The notes under the pieces are model-generated. The model did no database searches. It saw only the letters and a program-made list of their open reading frames with translations, and had not been told where the DNA came from. This document shows positions 1 through 13,285 of a stretch of DNA of 64,000 nt, one piece after another; within the stretch, counting starts at the first letter, position 1; every line of letters starts with the position of its first letter. Source of the stretch: Camarhynchus parvulus (Eukaryota; Chordata; Aves; Passeriformes; Thraupidae); contig NC_044571.1 of assembly GCF_901933205.1 (NCBI RefSeq), forward strand, positions 60,015,994 through 60,079,993, given 5' to 3'. The position numbers were made by a program, and so were the translations under genes.

Positions 1-194
1 TCTCTGTATAGTACTAGGAAATCTCCACTTCTCTCATTGATCCTAACTATTCACAATCACTCTTCTCTTCTTTCCCTTCTTAAAAAGTGTTTTTATTCAA
101 GGCAACACTGCTCCTCCTAAACCTAAATGTTCAGAGCATCATCACCAAATTCCCAGTTTGCTACTTTTGGCCATGCTTCAGCAGAAGTCAAATT

Positions 195-418
195 GTGGGG
201 CAAGGGATAACTCTTCACTGAGGAGGTGGTCAGTCTCTGGAACAGGCTCTCCAGGGAAGTGGTCACAACACTGAATTCCAAATTTAGGGAGTGTCTGGAT
301 GATGCTCTGAGTTGTATGGTTTAGTTTTAAGTAGTCCTAACTACCAGCAGAGAGCTGGGCTTGATGATCCCTACGGGTGCCTTTTAAGTCAAGATATTCT
401 GTGATTCTGTTTCTATGA
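195..418 (+). mobile_element. CR1 LINE 3' end fragment
   Basis: The stretch matches the usual 3' end of avian CR1. It has the 'ctggaacaggctctccagggaagtgg'-type motif near 238, then 'gggcttgatgatccctacgg' near 357, and finishes with the tail ATTCTGTGATTCTG near 397-410. It is 5' truncated, as most CR1 copies are, and diverged, so it is an old insertion. Orientation is +. Confidence 0.8.
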
Positions 419-1248
419 ACTCTGGTTCAGGCTTTTGTGGACAAACCTGGAAAGTATAAAATGCCAGACAAATCTAATTTTAAATAACTAAAGGATTACC
501 CGATATTATACTGATGGGAAAAAAAATGGTCTCCATGGCTGGAGACAGACCAAGAAACAATACTCTGTCAAATTGCATTGACAGGACTTCTGGGCTGGAT
601 CGACTCTTTTTGGTATTGAAATGATGCATTCACCCCCTCTCCTCTTATTTTGTTACCTAATAACTTTGCAACCCCAGGCCTGGATAAAAGAAGTCAGACT
701 TTATGCTTTTCTAGCTTATGCATTTCCATCAAGGCTGAAGATTGCATGCCTGGGACTTGGCAATAACAGTATAGAGCAAGAGGAGAAGCAATAAACTTAT
801 TATGTGTGTCAATAAAGTCAGCAAGTAAGTCTTGGAACACACACATGGAGTGAAACTGCTGAGTAAGGGAGAGAGACTTTTCCAATTATAACACCACATT
901 AACACCCATGTCAGAGGTTGAAATATTAAAAAGCAGTTAACAGGTCTCTTGAGAAGCCCTGGTAATGCACAGCAGCTCTGCATACTTGCAGACAATCTAA
1001 AAAGCCACAACATTATCCCTTAATACCGCACACTTAATGTGCAGAGCTCAATTAGTGAAAGCTGTTCAGGAACTGAAATGTTAGTTCTGCTGGGAGATGC
1101 CCTGCCTGCAAACAGAAGTAACAGCACTGTGCACCCCAGGACCCAAATGTGCACTGCCAGGCTGGGACACTGCTGAGAGCTGTCTGAAAGCCAGCAGCTG
1201 GAGAAAAAAAGTCATGGTGCTGCTGCCTTTTTACACAGACAAATGTCC

Positions 1249-1308
1249 TTACTCATGACATGAGTAAGAACATACTCATGTCCTACTCATGTTACTCATG
1301 TCCTTACT
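1249..1308. promoter_or_regulatory. Cluster of ACTCATG repeats with a near-perfect palindrome (AP-1-like)
   Basis: TTACTCATG-A-CATGAGTAA at 1249-1267 is a perfect inverted repeat around one central base. It is followed by three further ACTCATG copies at about 1274, 1284 and 1292. TGAGTAA/TTACTCA resembles the AP-1 heptamer TGAGTCA with one change. The arrangement is seen directly; any regulatory role is inference, and it may simply be a decayed short tandem repeat. Confidence 0.3.
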
Positions 1309-4300
1309 TGGGTTTTCTACTGCCACCCACCACACCTGGTGCAGCAACACTTTGGTTCTAACAATCTTGAATGCAGTTTCAAGTATGTCATGTACCTCCA
1401 AGTAGAGCTAGATTTCTTTCACAGAGAGGTCTACCCCAGTTAGTTATTAAAACTCTGTATCTCTTGTGGCTCTTACACAATTCATTACTCTCAACCCACA
1501 GACTCTTTTACTGAATGTCATTGGGAAACACAGCATGTGTCCTTTCCAACCTCTAGCTGAAATGTTCTTATCAAATACATTTTCCAGCATGGGTGGCTTA
1601 GTGTCAGGGGTGCTAGAGCTGTCAGAAGTACCCCAGGCTCCATGCACACTCACCTGACTCCCACCTATCTCACAGTCCCACGCTACTGATGAGCGCATTG
1701 TCTGCTTCTCTGCCCTACAGCATTTTATGATCTTCACATCTGGCCTATGGGACACACATTGATGGACTAATGTCAGAATGGAAGTCCATGATTGTTCCCA
1801 GCTTATCTGCTGGAATTTGAATCACTGTTGTACTGCATCCATGCTTGGCCTGCCATTAGGCACACATGTAAAGTGTCTGTCCTCCTAGCTATTCGCTGGT
1901 TTAGGGGAGAAACTAACTCCTTGCTAAACAATATTTGCTTGCTTAGTATTGTACTATAATTGCATCTAAGTCACTGGAGAAGAGGCTTTAGTTTGTCTGT
2001 AAACTCCATGGCTTTTGTGGTTTTGTTGCAATGATTTCATACCCTGAATTTAAATAAATTGGGAAATAAGAGACTGTTGTGGAGCCCACCCAAAAGATTG
2101 GTGGTCTTCCCAGTGCACTGATCAGGCAATAAGAAGGGAATGTAAAACCTACATCTGACCAAAACAATATGAAACCAAAGTTTCTGCTTGCACCACGCCA
2201 AACAAACAAATGCTGAAACTAGCGATTTTTGCAGTCAATATGCTCCATCATCTACATGATAACTTGGGAGATGCAGTCAGACCAAAGGTTTCCTTTCAGT
2301 TCCAAAGTAAAGGATGTTTGACAGTGAAATCAGGACAGTTGCTTCTGCTAACCAAAGCAGTGCTGGGCTCTGCCTGAGATAAAGCTCTGCCTGTGGGGAG
2401 GAAAATCTCAGTCACTGTGGCAATGTCATCCTCACTCTGGGTGGAAGCTGCTTTTATGGGTAACAGCTGTTATTTTCATTGAAATCTGAAAGACCTATCT
2501 ACATGTTTTAGTGTTGGTTTTTTTCCCTCAGTATAGGATATGAGGGAGGGAAAAATAACTAAATTGACCTTTCAATTGACAGAGATGCAGCGTAAAAAGA
2601 ACTCCAAGAAATGAATATCCTTACAATTATGCATAGTAAGGCATTCTTACTCAGTTTTTCTCATGTAAAGAAAACCAAGAAAAACAGAGCTATTATGACT
2701 TTACCCACCTACAGACAAAGATCTTCTGAGAAGATCCTATTTCTCAGACCTTTCTCAAATTTTCAGTCTATCTAGTGGGAATTCCTTTTCCTCCCTTAAA
2801 AGATAAATATGTGAAGTATTCTCAAAGGACAACGGCTTTTCATCTGAGAAAACAAATGTCATCACTGTTTCTCATTCTCAACCTCATCTTCCTTTCCCTA
2901 CTCCGTCTTTTATCCCTATCCCTCTAGCCACAGGGATACATATTCTTTTTTGCCATTAATCCCTTTTCCTGAGATCTTAAAACATTTGGGGACAATATAT
3001 ACTGAGACAAAAATTTCACTTTAGGAAAATAGCCTATCTTTCTATTTAGTTTTAAGTAAAATGTAGTAGAAAAACACTAAAAGAATGAGAGTCTGGTGGC
3101 AAGAGGAGGTGAGAGGAGACAAGGAAAAGGAAAGGGAAAGGACCCCTAGGAGCCATAGCTAGGAGATATTCAGAGGTCTCCCCTCTCATGCTGAAATAGG
3201 CTGTGTGCACAATTGAGGCCTAGAGGACTGAAAAAATTGTGGAGGTACATTTCTGCCCACTTCCTTGGGGTCATACAACACATTTTAATTGTGGGAGCTG
3301 GTCTGGAATTGCTTGGGACTCTAGAGAGAGAGTTTGGCCAGCTCTGTACAACACTGTCTTTTGATGCCTTGCCCAAAATATTTATATCTCCAAATAAGGC
3401 TTGCCAGAAAATAAAAAATAATACTCTAGAGATGAAATTTGTGTATGATTCTGATATATACAAAACATACTGTAGTCTATATATGCCCACCATGTCTCCT
3501 AACTTCATTTGCTTTCTTTTTTGTGCTCTTGACAGATCTGTGTGTCTCCCTCCTAGATCTTTGAAGACAGAAAATGAAAGGATAGGAGTCCCTGTGCTCA
3601 GCAGCATTGTGCAATGTGCATTTGAAGGACTGGAACATTTCAATCTAGTACATGGGCTTCTGCCATTTGAACTAAGGAAAAAACTCTGTTTGTGGGTAGT
3701 GTAACATAATTGCAGGGAAAAACCTTTTAAAGCCAGATACTGAAACATCTGTAATGCAAAATGACTTGTCTGCCAGCTGATATCTCACTAACCACGTCTA
3801 AAATAAATGGTTATGACTTTGTTTTTTTTTTAAACTTACCCTTGTCGTATCCAGCATCAACAACTTCAACCTAGACAATGAAGATCTACTGACTGATAAA
3901 AAGTTAAATTAGATCTGAATGTTATAACAGAGCATTGAGTGAGACTAGACATAGGTAGCTTTGGTACCTTTGGCATCTACCTGGATGAGGAAACAAGCCC
4001 AAACACACTTCTAAATTTGGTGTAAAGTCACAAGGATGCTGGTTTGTGCAAGAATCTCAATGATCCTGTTTACTTTTTCTCTCTTGACCTCTCTCACTTC
4101 TGTTCTCTTGAATTCTTTGATAATCATTGCAACGTATCTAAAACTGGATTACAAAGCTGGTGTTGGTGAGTCTGGCTCACATTCAGATTTCTTGGTATAG
4201 CAGCCTTATTTTGGTGTAGCAGTGACAAGGGTTTGTGAGCTCAAGAGGTACAAATTAGGCTGTTACCTAAGATGGCCAAACTATGACTTCACATTCAAGA

Positions 4301-6182
4301 AACAGAAAGGTGTCAATGATGCACAGACCTCTATTGCAGATACCTGACTTGGCATTGACTTCACACTGAGAGCCAGAAAATTGCAGCCTAGACTTCAAAT
4401 ATTTGCATCTTTGTGGTGCTGTACACAAAGCTGATTTCTTCATGCAGCTTTTTGAACCAGCAAGCTCAGGGTGACACCTAGAAAGAAAAGTATGTTTGGG
4501 CCTTTTAAGCAATCAGCTGTCTTCCCACCGCCCCTTTCTTGCCTTCTGGCTTGTGCTTGGAGAATGGGAACTTTCCTCCATGCAATTCCTTGCTGCTGCC
4601 AGCTGTCTTTGAGCTGACTCCTGCAGCTGTACGTGCTGGGCTGCAAGCTCATCGATACTATGCAAATTCACCCCGCAAGTGGATTACCTGCCACTGTGGG
4701 AACTGACTAACCTGCATCTGCCAATTCGCTTTCGCTTTTACTGGACAAGGTTAATGATGAAAATAAGCTCAATCTTGTAAGAGGTTAAGCAATTTATTGC
4801 AGAACAGGAAACTGACTTACAAAGAACTACAAAAATAAAGCAGCGGTGCTGCTGTCTTTACTTGGTTCCTTCTGGGTTTCTTTTCAGCATTTTGAATTTG
4901 GTTACTACTTGGGAAAGTAGTATTTCCTCATTTTGGCAGATGGATATTCTTCATATTGCCAGGGAGATATTCTATGCTAGTAAAAACCAGATCTAGTTAA
5001 TTTCTTTGACAGATGCCACTAGTTTTAAACATATCAGAGAAAATTAATTGCCCACTCCATGTTGTTTGTTGGTTTTTGGGTCTTGGGTTTTTTTAGTGTA
5101 TTGACTGTACTTTGCAGAACTACCTCTTATCCCCCCAAATTCAACCAATAGCAACTCCCATACAGACCATATAATTCAACTTCTAAAAACTGTACCTGAA
5201 ACTTAAATTTTAACACATTTTTAGAGTGAACAACTCTCAGCTTTTGGGAAGCTCTTACCAGAATGGAGAGAAATGCTTGTTTTGTGATAACTAACTCCCC
5301 AGGTACTGAGGTCTAATACTGAAAATGGTGTATTGCAAGCAAATGAAAAGAGCAAATGGAAACTGCACAAACCAATTTGCACTTTTCACTTATGCTTCAG
5401 AGCTCTGAATGTCATCTTGAGTTGAAAATGTCTTAGCTGTTTTCTCTAGCAATCTGAAACCATTCTAATATATTGAAAAATGGCAGTGACATTTCCCCAA
5501 GATATTTTTATGAGCAGTACTTGGTCAATCCTAAGTGAGAAGTGTTATAAACAACAGAAACAGTGTCTGCAGTAGAACAACTTTTATCCCCCACAAGATA
5601 TAGATGTTGTTTCAGGTTTTTTTCTAGAAGAATAATTTTAAAATATTAAAAATACTGTACTAAAAGTATTGTATTTTTAATTCAGAAATATAACTGAAGT
5701 AATAAACACCCTCCTCTATTCTTTTTTTGTTTCTCCTTTATGAAGACAAAACAATTGCAGTTACAATTCATCCACTTGCCATTCTCTGGTCAGACTGAAC
5801 AGAGCCTCTGAGTGCAACCTCCTCAATATCAGTAAAGGCATTTGGACTGGCAGACAAAAGGCCTAATTAAATGGATATTTCCTTTCTCCCCACATGATGG
5901 TGACTGAGCTTCAAACAAGTCGGTGAACTTCAGGTGAACTATAAACTTTAGGTGCATATAGAAACAGGGAAATAGATCCAAACCAGCCCTGGAGCAGTCA
6001 TTTACACACGTGCCAGGTTTTATAGTGTGATGCCTTGTGTGGAAGAATGTTTTACCCAGCACCAGTCTGACTAAGGAAAGGTCATTTTCATGTTTTAGTT
6101 TCTTTGGAGTACCTGGAATAATGCTGGGTATATCAAGGTATGCTGTTCACGTTGTCATAGCTGAGCAGGCAACAGGCAGTGT

Positions 6183-6222
6183 TGTATAGTATTTATAGCA
6201 ACTGTATAGTATTTATAGCAAC
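6183..6222. repeat. 20-bp tandem duplication, two copies
   Basis: The unit TGTATAGTATTTATAGCAAC occurs twice in perfect head-to-tail order (6183-6202 and 6203-6222). The identity of the copies suggests a recent slippage or duplication event. No coding context. Confidence 0.85.
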
Positions 6223-7095
6223 TTAGCTATAAAGATCCACACAATCCTCTAGAATCAAGATGGATTTAGAGAAAAACATGCCCTGGAAAAGCTGAATGCT
6301 TACATGCTCCTCTTCTGGTAGAGCAAGATAACTCCACAGTCCCATGAGCATCTGGTGCCAACTCTGCTATCTTTGAAGATAGAAATGATGTAAGATAAGA
6401 CCATGACCTGCTCTCTCCACCTCTGAGGTGATGTATGCTAAAATATTTCTTGCTGAATTAAGCTACATCCCTTATGCTTGCTTTTGTCCATATATAATAA
6501 GAAAATAAGGGAATAATTTCTACTTTCAAAAAGAGTGGTAAATTAATATTTTCCAAGTGATATTTTATTTTGGACTGGGACCAAGTAGGAGTTACTTTTA
6601 TTTCTGTATCTCTCCCATAAAATCACCTCCCATAGGCTTCCACCTTTAACAAACAAGAGGGAAGATATTACACAGAGAGGAAAGTCTGACCTAGGACCAG
6701 AGGTGCTGTTCATGGACGCATGGCTTTTCACATATGTGTATGAGCTTCACTCTGTAAAGAGCAGAAGAGCAGCTGCAAGAGGAGAGGGAAGAGGACAAAT
6801 CTTCTGTATATCACTTCAGAGAGTGAAGCTGAGAAATGGGCACCAGCATTTTCATTGTTGTTGCCACCTTATGTACATAATGTCCTGCCACCTTCGTGTC
6901 TGTAGTGTAAACAGACCATGGATACAAAGTGAGGTTGGCAGGTAGGAGAATGCATCCACACCTGTAAAATAGACAGGTAAAGCAAAAAAGTGTCTGAATG
7001 GAAGTGATGTGAAGACTTGTCTGAAAGTATCAGTGAGAGCTGGAAGGTCAAATAGCTTTACTTTGAAACTCTCAGATGACAGGTTGTCCCTTATT

Positions 7096-7171
7096 TGTTG
7101 TTTGGGTTTGGTTTTTGGTTTTGTTTTGATTTTGGTTGGGTTAGCTTGTTTTTTTGCCTTTCTTTTTTTTG
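7096..7171. repeat. T/G-rich low-complexity tract
   Basis: A run built of TTTGG/TTTTG blocks ending in poly-T. It contains no recognisable gene or element. Confidence 0.7.
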
Positions 7172-8610
7172 CTTCAAGGAGGTACATGATAATTGGTGTT
7201 CATTCAGATAATCAGCTTCACAGACAAGATTGGGAGCATAAACTGGATTTTCATCCTGGCTAGAACATTATTTGAGAGAATCTCTAAAGTGATTGTAAGA
7301 AGGCACTGGAAATACAATTCCTAGAAGTAATTTCCAGCTGTCATGTTGAATTATAGAGAGACTTAGAGCTGCTAAGTTTTCTATGTCTCTGTTTAATCCC
7401 CTGTAAAGTGAGCAAAGTAAAACATATCTCAGAAGGATGCAGTAAGTTACCAAAACGATATTGTGAAAGATTTCCTGTCTCTTTGGAAGAGGTGAGCTGT
7501 CGAGTGCGAGGTATTTGTGTTCATCTATGATGAAGCAATCTCTCTCCAAGATAAAACAAGGCAAAATCTTCTAATTTGGTGCTTCACTACTGATGACTGA
7601 CAGCTCACTTTCAATTCATAATTATAGTCAAAACCCACATCCATTTCTTCATAATAAGTGTTTGGATTTGTGTTATTGTGATGTAAGAAGAAAAGCTTTA
7701 GACCACTTCTTTAATTTCTGTAAAGAGGAATAAGGGAATAGCATGAGATAATGCACCAGTTTCAAAGAAAAACCTCCAAAAACATATTTGCATTTTGCTT
7801 TCCTATATGTTACACATTTTCCAGGTTATGTTAGAAACACATATTCATATGTAACGTATTTGCTATTTTCTGGTCTTCTTCCAAGACATTTTGCCATTAT
7901 CCTGCCAGGACTGTATGTTGTCTGACCACTTCCCCATTGCAATTAAGGATTGAAACCACTTGCTTACGCACAACGGAGACCATCATACCTAACCCCAAAG
8001 GAGGCCAGAAACTCCTAGCACACTACATTTCCCAGACCAACCAGGAGGCCCAGGGCACAGAAGGACAGCATGCTATTTGCAACAAGGGCTGGCACACTGA
8101 CAATCCACATGAGTGCAGCTATTCAAAATAAATTTTAAAAACCCCAAAACTTGTGTGTGTGGGGATTTCACACATCTCATAAAGACATACTGCCTGAACT
8201 TCCATAATAAAAGGAGATAAACTGCTTCAAAATCAGTTGTAAAGAAGGCACTATCAAAGAACCAGCCTCAAGGAATGATGTTTAACCAGAGGCTTTTCTT
8301 CAAATCATGCAGTATATGTTTAGTAGACAATGTGCAGAACTGCGGGTTTGATTTGGGCAGGCATCAGAACATGAAGCTTGCACAAGAAACACAGCCTTTC
8401 TCAGGAATTTCACTTTGTCCCTCCTACCCCTTCCCTGCTTTTCCTCCTTTCTTTCTCCAGTGCCAAAGCCAAAGAGGAGACACAATGCCTTGGGGTGCTG
8501 GAGGTGGGGTGTAAAAGAGAAGGCGGCGGTGTCTGACTGTAAATGGAAACATTTCATTGCCTTCAGTGTGAACATGAAAGTGATTGCTGAGTCCAGACTG
8601 TAGGTTTCAT

Positions 8611-8611
8611 A

Positions 8612-8645
<34 letters not shown>

Positions 8646-8647
8646 TG
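8611..8647. repeat. (GT)n microsatellite
   Basis: About fourteen GT dinucleotides followed by GCGCGCATGTG. This alternating purine-pyrimidine tract is a potential polymorphic marker. Confidence 0.95.
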
Positions 8648-9809
8648 TTTGGGGCTGGGGATAGCACTAATAAATCATGTTTATCAACCCATTGGATGAC
8701 TATTTACTTTTCATAAGGCAAAGTCTGTCATATTACAGAGCAACAGTGAAGTGTGTGTGAATCTGGTAATCTATGCTTAAAATAATCTTTGCAGCCATCT
8801 CTGCTTCAAGCCTAATATTTAAGGACTTTTAAGTGAAAATTGGTTTGGATCACCAGAGAATACATGAAAAAATGAGAAGGAAAAAATTGTATTTGATATC
8901 TAAGTCCACGTGGCAACATTTTTGAAATGCTCTTGCACAGTTAAAATGTGAGGACATGGTGTTTTCTTAGGATTAGGAAACACTGGGAAAGGAAGAACCC
9001 TCTCAAATGACAAACTGGCACAGACATACATACATACAGACAGAGACCTTAGGTGGGGGCAGTGCTCTGTCTGTGTGCATATTTAGTTTGAAAGTGGTTC
9101 TGTAAGAAAGCTCCAATTCAACAGTTACGAGGAAAGATCTTTTTTACCCTTTAAATTTTCCTATTAGTCTGAAGCAAGCCACAGATAGAAAATAAGAAGC
9201 TGTTTGGATTTATTGTGTTCTGGAGCCATTAATTACAGTGAGTCCTGTTTCTGTTTATTTGTCTTAGTTCTTCTTGGTGTTGAAACACTGACCCTCATGG
9301 ACATAAAAAAGATTATCTAGCTTCATCTGTCTCACCATCCTCTGCGGCTCAAGTCCTTGTGGTAGGGCACTTCCCCAGACTACAGACACAGCCAGATGTA
9401 GCAACCAGATACCAGGCTATGAAACAGCACTAATTTCAAATGTCAGCCTTCACACTCCATAAAACAGGGAGCATATTACAGTGCACATTAAATTCCAGAG
9501 CAAATAATACTTAACATCTATGAGGATGCATTGTAGATTTGAATAATCTGGCAGACTGTATTTGGAAATATTCTCTAAATTTCCTCTGTCCCTGCCCTGA
9601 GACTGTGGTAAGTAGCACAGAGACCAGCTGTCCAGCCTTGTTTTTCTAAGCCATTGACTAAACAGTGAGTTCATGTTCAAGATAACTGTGGGGAACCAGT
9701 TCATGAACTTCTTGAACTCTGCTGTCCATAAGTGTGGTGATGGGATAGAAAAGCTGCCATTTAATTAATCATGAGTCTTGTAGGTAGAAATTAACCTTGG
9801 GGCAAGTGT

Positions 9810-9897
9810 TGTGGGGTTTTTTTGTTTGTTGTTTGTTTGGTTTTTGGCTGTTGTTGTTTTTGGATTTTATTTGTTTGTTTGTTTGTTTGTTTTTTTA
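9810..9897. repeat. (TTTG)n-type low-complexity repeat
   Basis: An impure T-rich tract with TTTG and TTG units, including five consecutive TTTG units near 9868-9890. Confidence 0.9.
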
Positions 9898-10677
9898 ATT
9901 ACAAGATGTCTGGAGAGCAAAAATAAGTAAAATCCATTGACTTGTTGCCAGGGAAAGGCATTGCTCCATAAAACAGGAAGGTAAAACCATCACCTGCATA
10001 AACAGTTCAAGGACTTGCAGTGCATGTTGGCTGCAATGCTAGAGCATTAATATGGAGCAGAATGTATGCTCCTTTCCAGATTCACTTCCCGATTTGCAAA
10101 ATTGTTATCATGGAGGTCTTTCTACCAGTGGCATCTATTTTATTGCAAGAGTTTGAAACTTTCCCTTTTCTTTGTGGGATTCAGTTTTCTGCTAATTACA
10201 AGCACAATAGGTATTGGTCTCCAAAAGGAGAAAGCTGCACTTAAACCAATCTTGTATTGCAGTTTCATTCTCTAAGCCCCTCTGCTCATGCTGATAACAA
10301 TATCTAGATATTGAGCCTTGATCCCATAAAATATTCACTAATATAATTTTAACACTGCATGAGAAACAGCCTTATTTTATAAATCTAAGGTAGAAACCAC
10401 TAAATTCCTCTGTGTTTCAAGATACATGGACCTTGCACAAGCATAGGATCATCTTCTGCTTTATATTCAAAAGTTCTTGATATGCAGAAGCAGAAGTCAC
10501 TACAGGAGGAGGACTGGAAAAGACCTTTCAAGATAAATCCCTGCTATTGCAAGACTTATAAAACTCTTTACTCCTTCCACAGATAGTCTATCTAGTGAAG
10601 TTTCTGGAGAAACTCCTTGCTGCATTTACTCTAACTGATAGGTTATTCCATTAACATTACTCCTTAAATGGGTAAAA

Positions 10678-11118
10678 AAGGAGCTATGAAGCTGGTGAAG
10701 GATCTGGAGCACGTGTCTTATAAGGAGCAGCTGAGGGAGCTGGGGTTTACCCTGGAGAAGAGGGGCCTCAGGGGGACCTTTCGACTCTCTACAGCTGCCT
10801 GAAAGGAGAGTCTAGTGGAGTGGGGGACAGGCTCTTCTCTCAAGCAACTAGCGATAGGACAAGAGGAAATGGCCTCAGATTAAGAGGAGAGGTTTAGATT
10901 AGGTATTACGAAAAATTTCTTCAGCAAAAGGATTGTCAAGTGTCGGAACAGGCTGCCCAGGAAAGTGCTTCAGTCATCATTCCCGTAGGCATTAAAAGAC
11001 AACTACATGTAGTGCTTAGGGATAAGGCTTACAGGTGGAATTGGCAGTGTTAGGTTAATGGCTGGACTCAATGACCTTAGTGGTCTTTTCAAATCTGAAG
11101 TGTTCTATGATTCTGTGA
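10678..11118 (+). mobile_element. CR1 LINE 3' portion, about 440 bp
   Basis: This is the longest clear CR1 copy upstream of the gene. Signature blocks are the 'gaaggatctggagcacgtgt' and 'ggagcagctgagggagctgg' motifs (10697-10742), the 'ggaacaggctgcccagg' motif near 10945, the 'ggctggactcaatgacctta' block near 11061, and the tail TTCTATGATTCTGTGA at about 11103-11118. It covers the end of the degenerate ORF2 and the 3' UTR. The copy is 5' truncated, in + orientation, and carries many substitutions. Confidence 0.92.
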
Positions 11119-13224
11119 AAGCCTTCCTCTGATTTCCTGCTTAAATAATCATTGACAATTTATATTGATTTGTTTGTCTGTAGACCTTTACTTTAAAAAA
11201 GATTCTTTTCCACTTTCATATACCTAATGTATTTGTGACAAGTAATTATACCACTTTAACCTTGACTGAAAACTTTTCACTCTGATATTCTGATAGCATT
11301 TCTTTTTTCTGCTTCCTGTTTGAAATTTTTCTTCAGTGTGGGTACCAGATTGGGACAGATTGTGAGCTTTCACCAGGGCTTTAACCCTATCTCTGTGTGT
11401 AAATAGATCTGGAACAAGAGCACTGGAGTCTCACATAAAATTACCAGCTTGCTGGTAATTGCCTTTGAGGAGATAAAGCAAATGCAAACATTTCAAACTA
11501 TAATTAGTAGGAAGTTCTCAACAAGCAAAGTATTATTTTCACACTTTGCTTTTATATGAGGCATCAAAGTATTTTATGATATGTAATTAGGACTGAGATC
11601 TTCAAAAATGTGGCAGAATAAACAGCATTGTTCCTTGTTTCAGTTCATTCTTTTATTGTGCTTTTGTATGATGAAGCAGAATATGGTGTTATTGTCTGCA
11701 AGTAGTTATTCATGAAGAAACTATCCTATTTCTTCAGGCTCCAAGCAATGCTGAGGGAGTTGCTGCTTCCTACTTGAATACTTCCTGAAACCATTGCTGT
11801 TTCTGTGCAGTTCTGATGCATTTATTGAAGGGTTTATACAAGTTTTAGCACTACAGCCCTACTGATAACTGATCAATACAAAAAAAGATAGCAAGTACAA
11901 GTGCATTTCCTTGCTATTGACTACGCTACAGTGGCTATGCTATGTTAGGTGTCCTCAGATTGTGAAACCTGCCTCTGCTTTATAAAGCTCCTGGGCAGCT
12001 TTTACCACATTCTTTATTTGAACTGTTAAGTGGTACTGGCTGCAGGATCAAATGAGGTGATAAAGGAGGAAAAAATTAGTGAATGTGTGTTTCAGCAGGT
12101 TACTTCAGCTACTGGGCTGGCTTTGGTCATCTGCAGTGCACTGGGGCTCGAATGTTGGGCACTGTGACACCAGACTTCATGCTGTCCTTAAGAAAGCACT
12201 GGGACACTGTCCTGAGCTGGGTCTGCAGTCAGTTTCTTCACAGCAGGTACTTGGAATGAAGCTCATAAGGCTCAGTGCTGAGTGCCAAACTCCTCAGACC
12301 TGTGTCCCTGCTTTCAGGATATACGTTCAACATAACACCATAATTTACGTGACATCTTTCTCCGGTTCATGCCATCTCCTTTCTGCATTGAGCATCCTAC
12401 TAAGTTGGAAAATCCCTATTTGTTTTCCTTCTAATCATTCCAAGCAACGTGGAACAGTTCTGGCAGGTGGGCTTATGCAAATGCATTTGCTCCCACGTCA
12501 GAAGAACAGATGATTGTACCTCTTTTTGGGGATGTGGGATATGCTTCTGTGCCTTCATGGAGGCAGAATTGAAACCAGATGCTCTTGCCCATGCTTTAAC
12601 CACTGAAATACATGGAGAAAAGAGGAACTGTGAGATGAAGACAGATGTTCCAGATAGACAGATATTATCTCTAAAGCAAACATTGCTTTCTATGGGAACA
12701 CACCTATACACCATCTCCCTCCCCCATATTATTCTTTTTCCCATTTCCTTCCTCTTGAAAATCCCTAAAACTGTGCAAATTGGGAGAGCAAATCCTTCAG
12801 CCAGCACACAGATATGTGGTTAGGATTTCTTCCTAGGGATCCTGGAATATTTGTGGGCTTGAATCCCACTGGAAAAAAAGAAATGTAAAGGCAAGTCTCC
12901 CACATCCTGTGGAGTGACTGTGGGAGCGCCCAGCATCTCCTCCTCAATGGCTGTTCTGTGCCAAGCCCAGAGAGCACCTACAGACATGACCACCCCCAAT
13001 GAGATGAGTGGGAATAAAGCAGTTTGTGAAATTTGATGGGATTTGATGACAGCATTGTCAAAACTTTAATGGGAAGGCTAAAGGCATTGCCCTTCTTCTT
13101 CCAAAAGGAGGTCCTCTTTCGTCCTCCCATGTGGCCTGGAATGGCATATCCCTTTTGTAAGATGAAGGTTTGTCTACATCAAGTGGACACTTAATTTATC
13201 TCAATCAACTTCCTTTCCAATATC

Positions 13225-13285
13225 ACTTTGTGCTTAGTACTAGATGATCTTAAAGGGCCTTTTCAACCCAAGCATTTCTATAATT
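13225..13285 (+). mobile_element. Small CR1 3' tail remnant (probable)
   Basis: The block 'ctagatgatcttaaagggcc' followed by 'ttttcaacccaagcatttct' resembles the last 60 bases of CR1. No upstream CR1 body is recognisable, so this is a short, decayed fragment. Confidence 0.55.

Noticed and set aside
9295..9420. Possible minus-strand CR1 piece ('gattatctagcttcatctgt')
   Set aside because: Only a short resemblance to the CR1 3' end; the rest of the expected motif order is absent.
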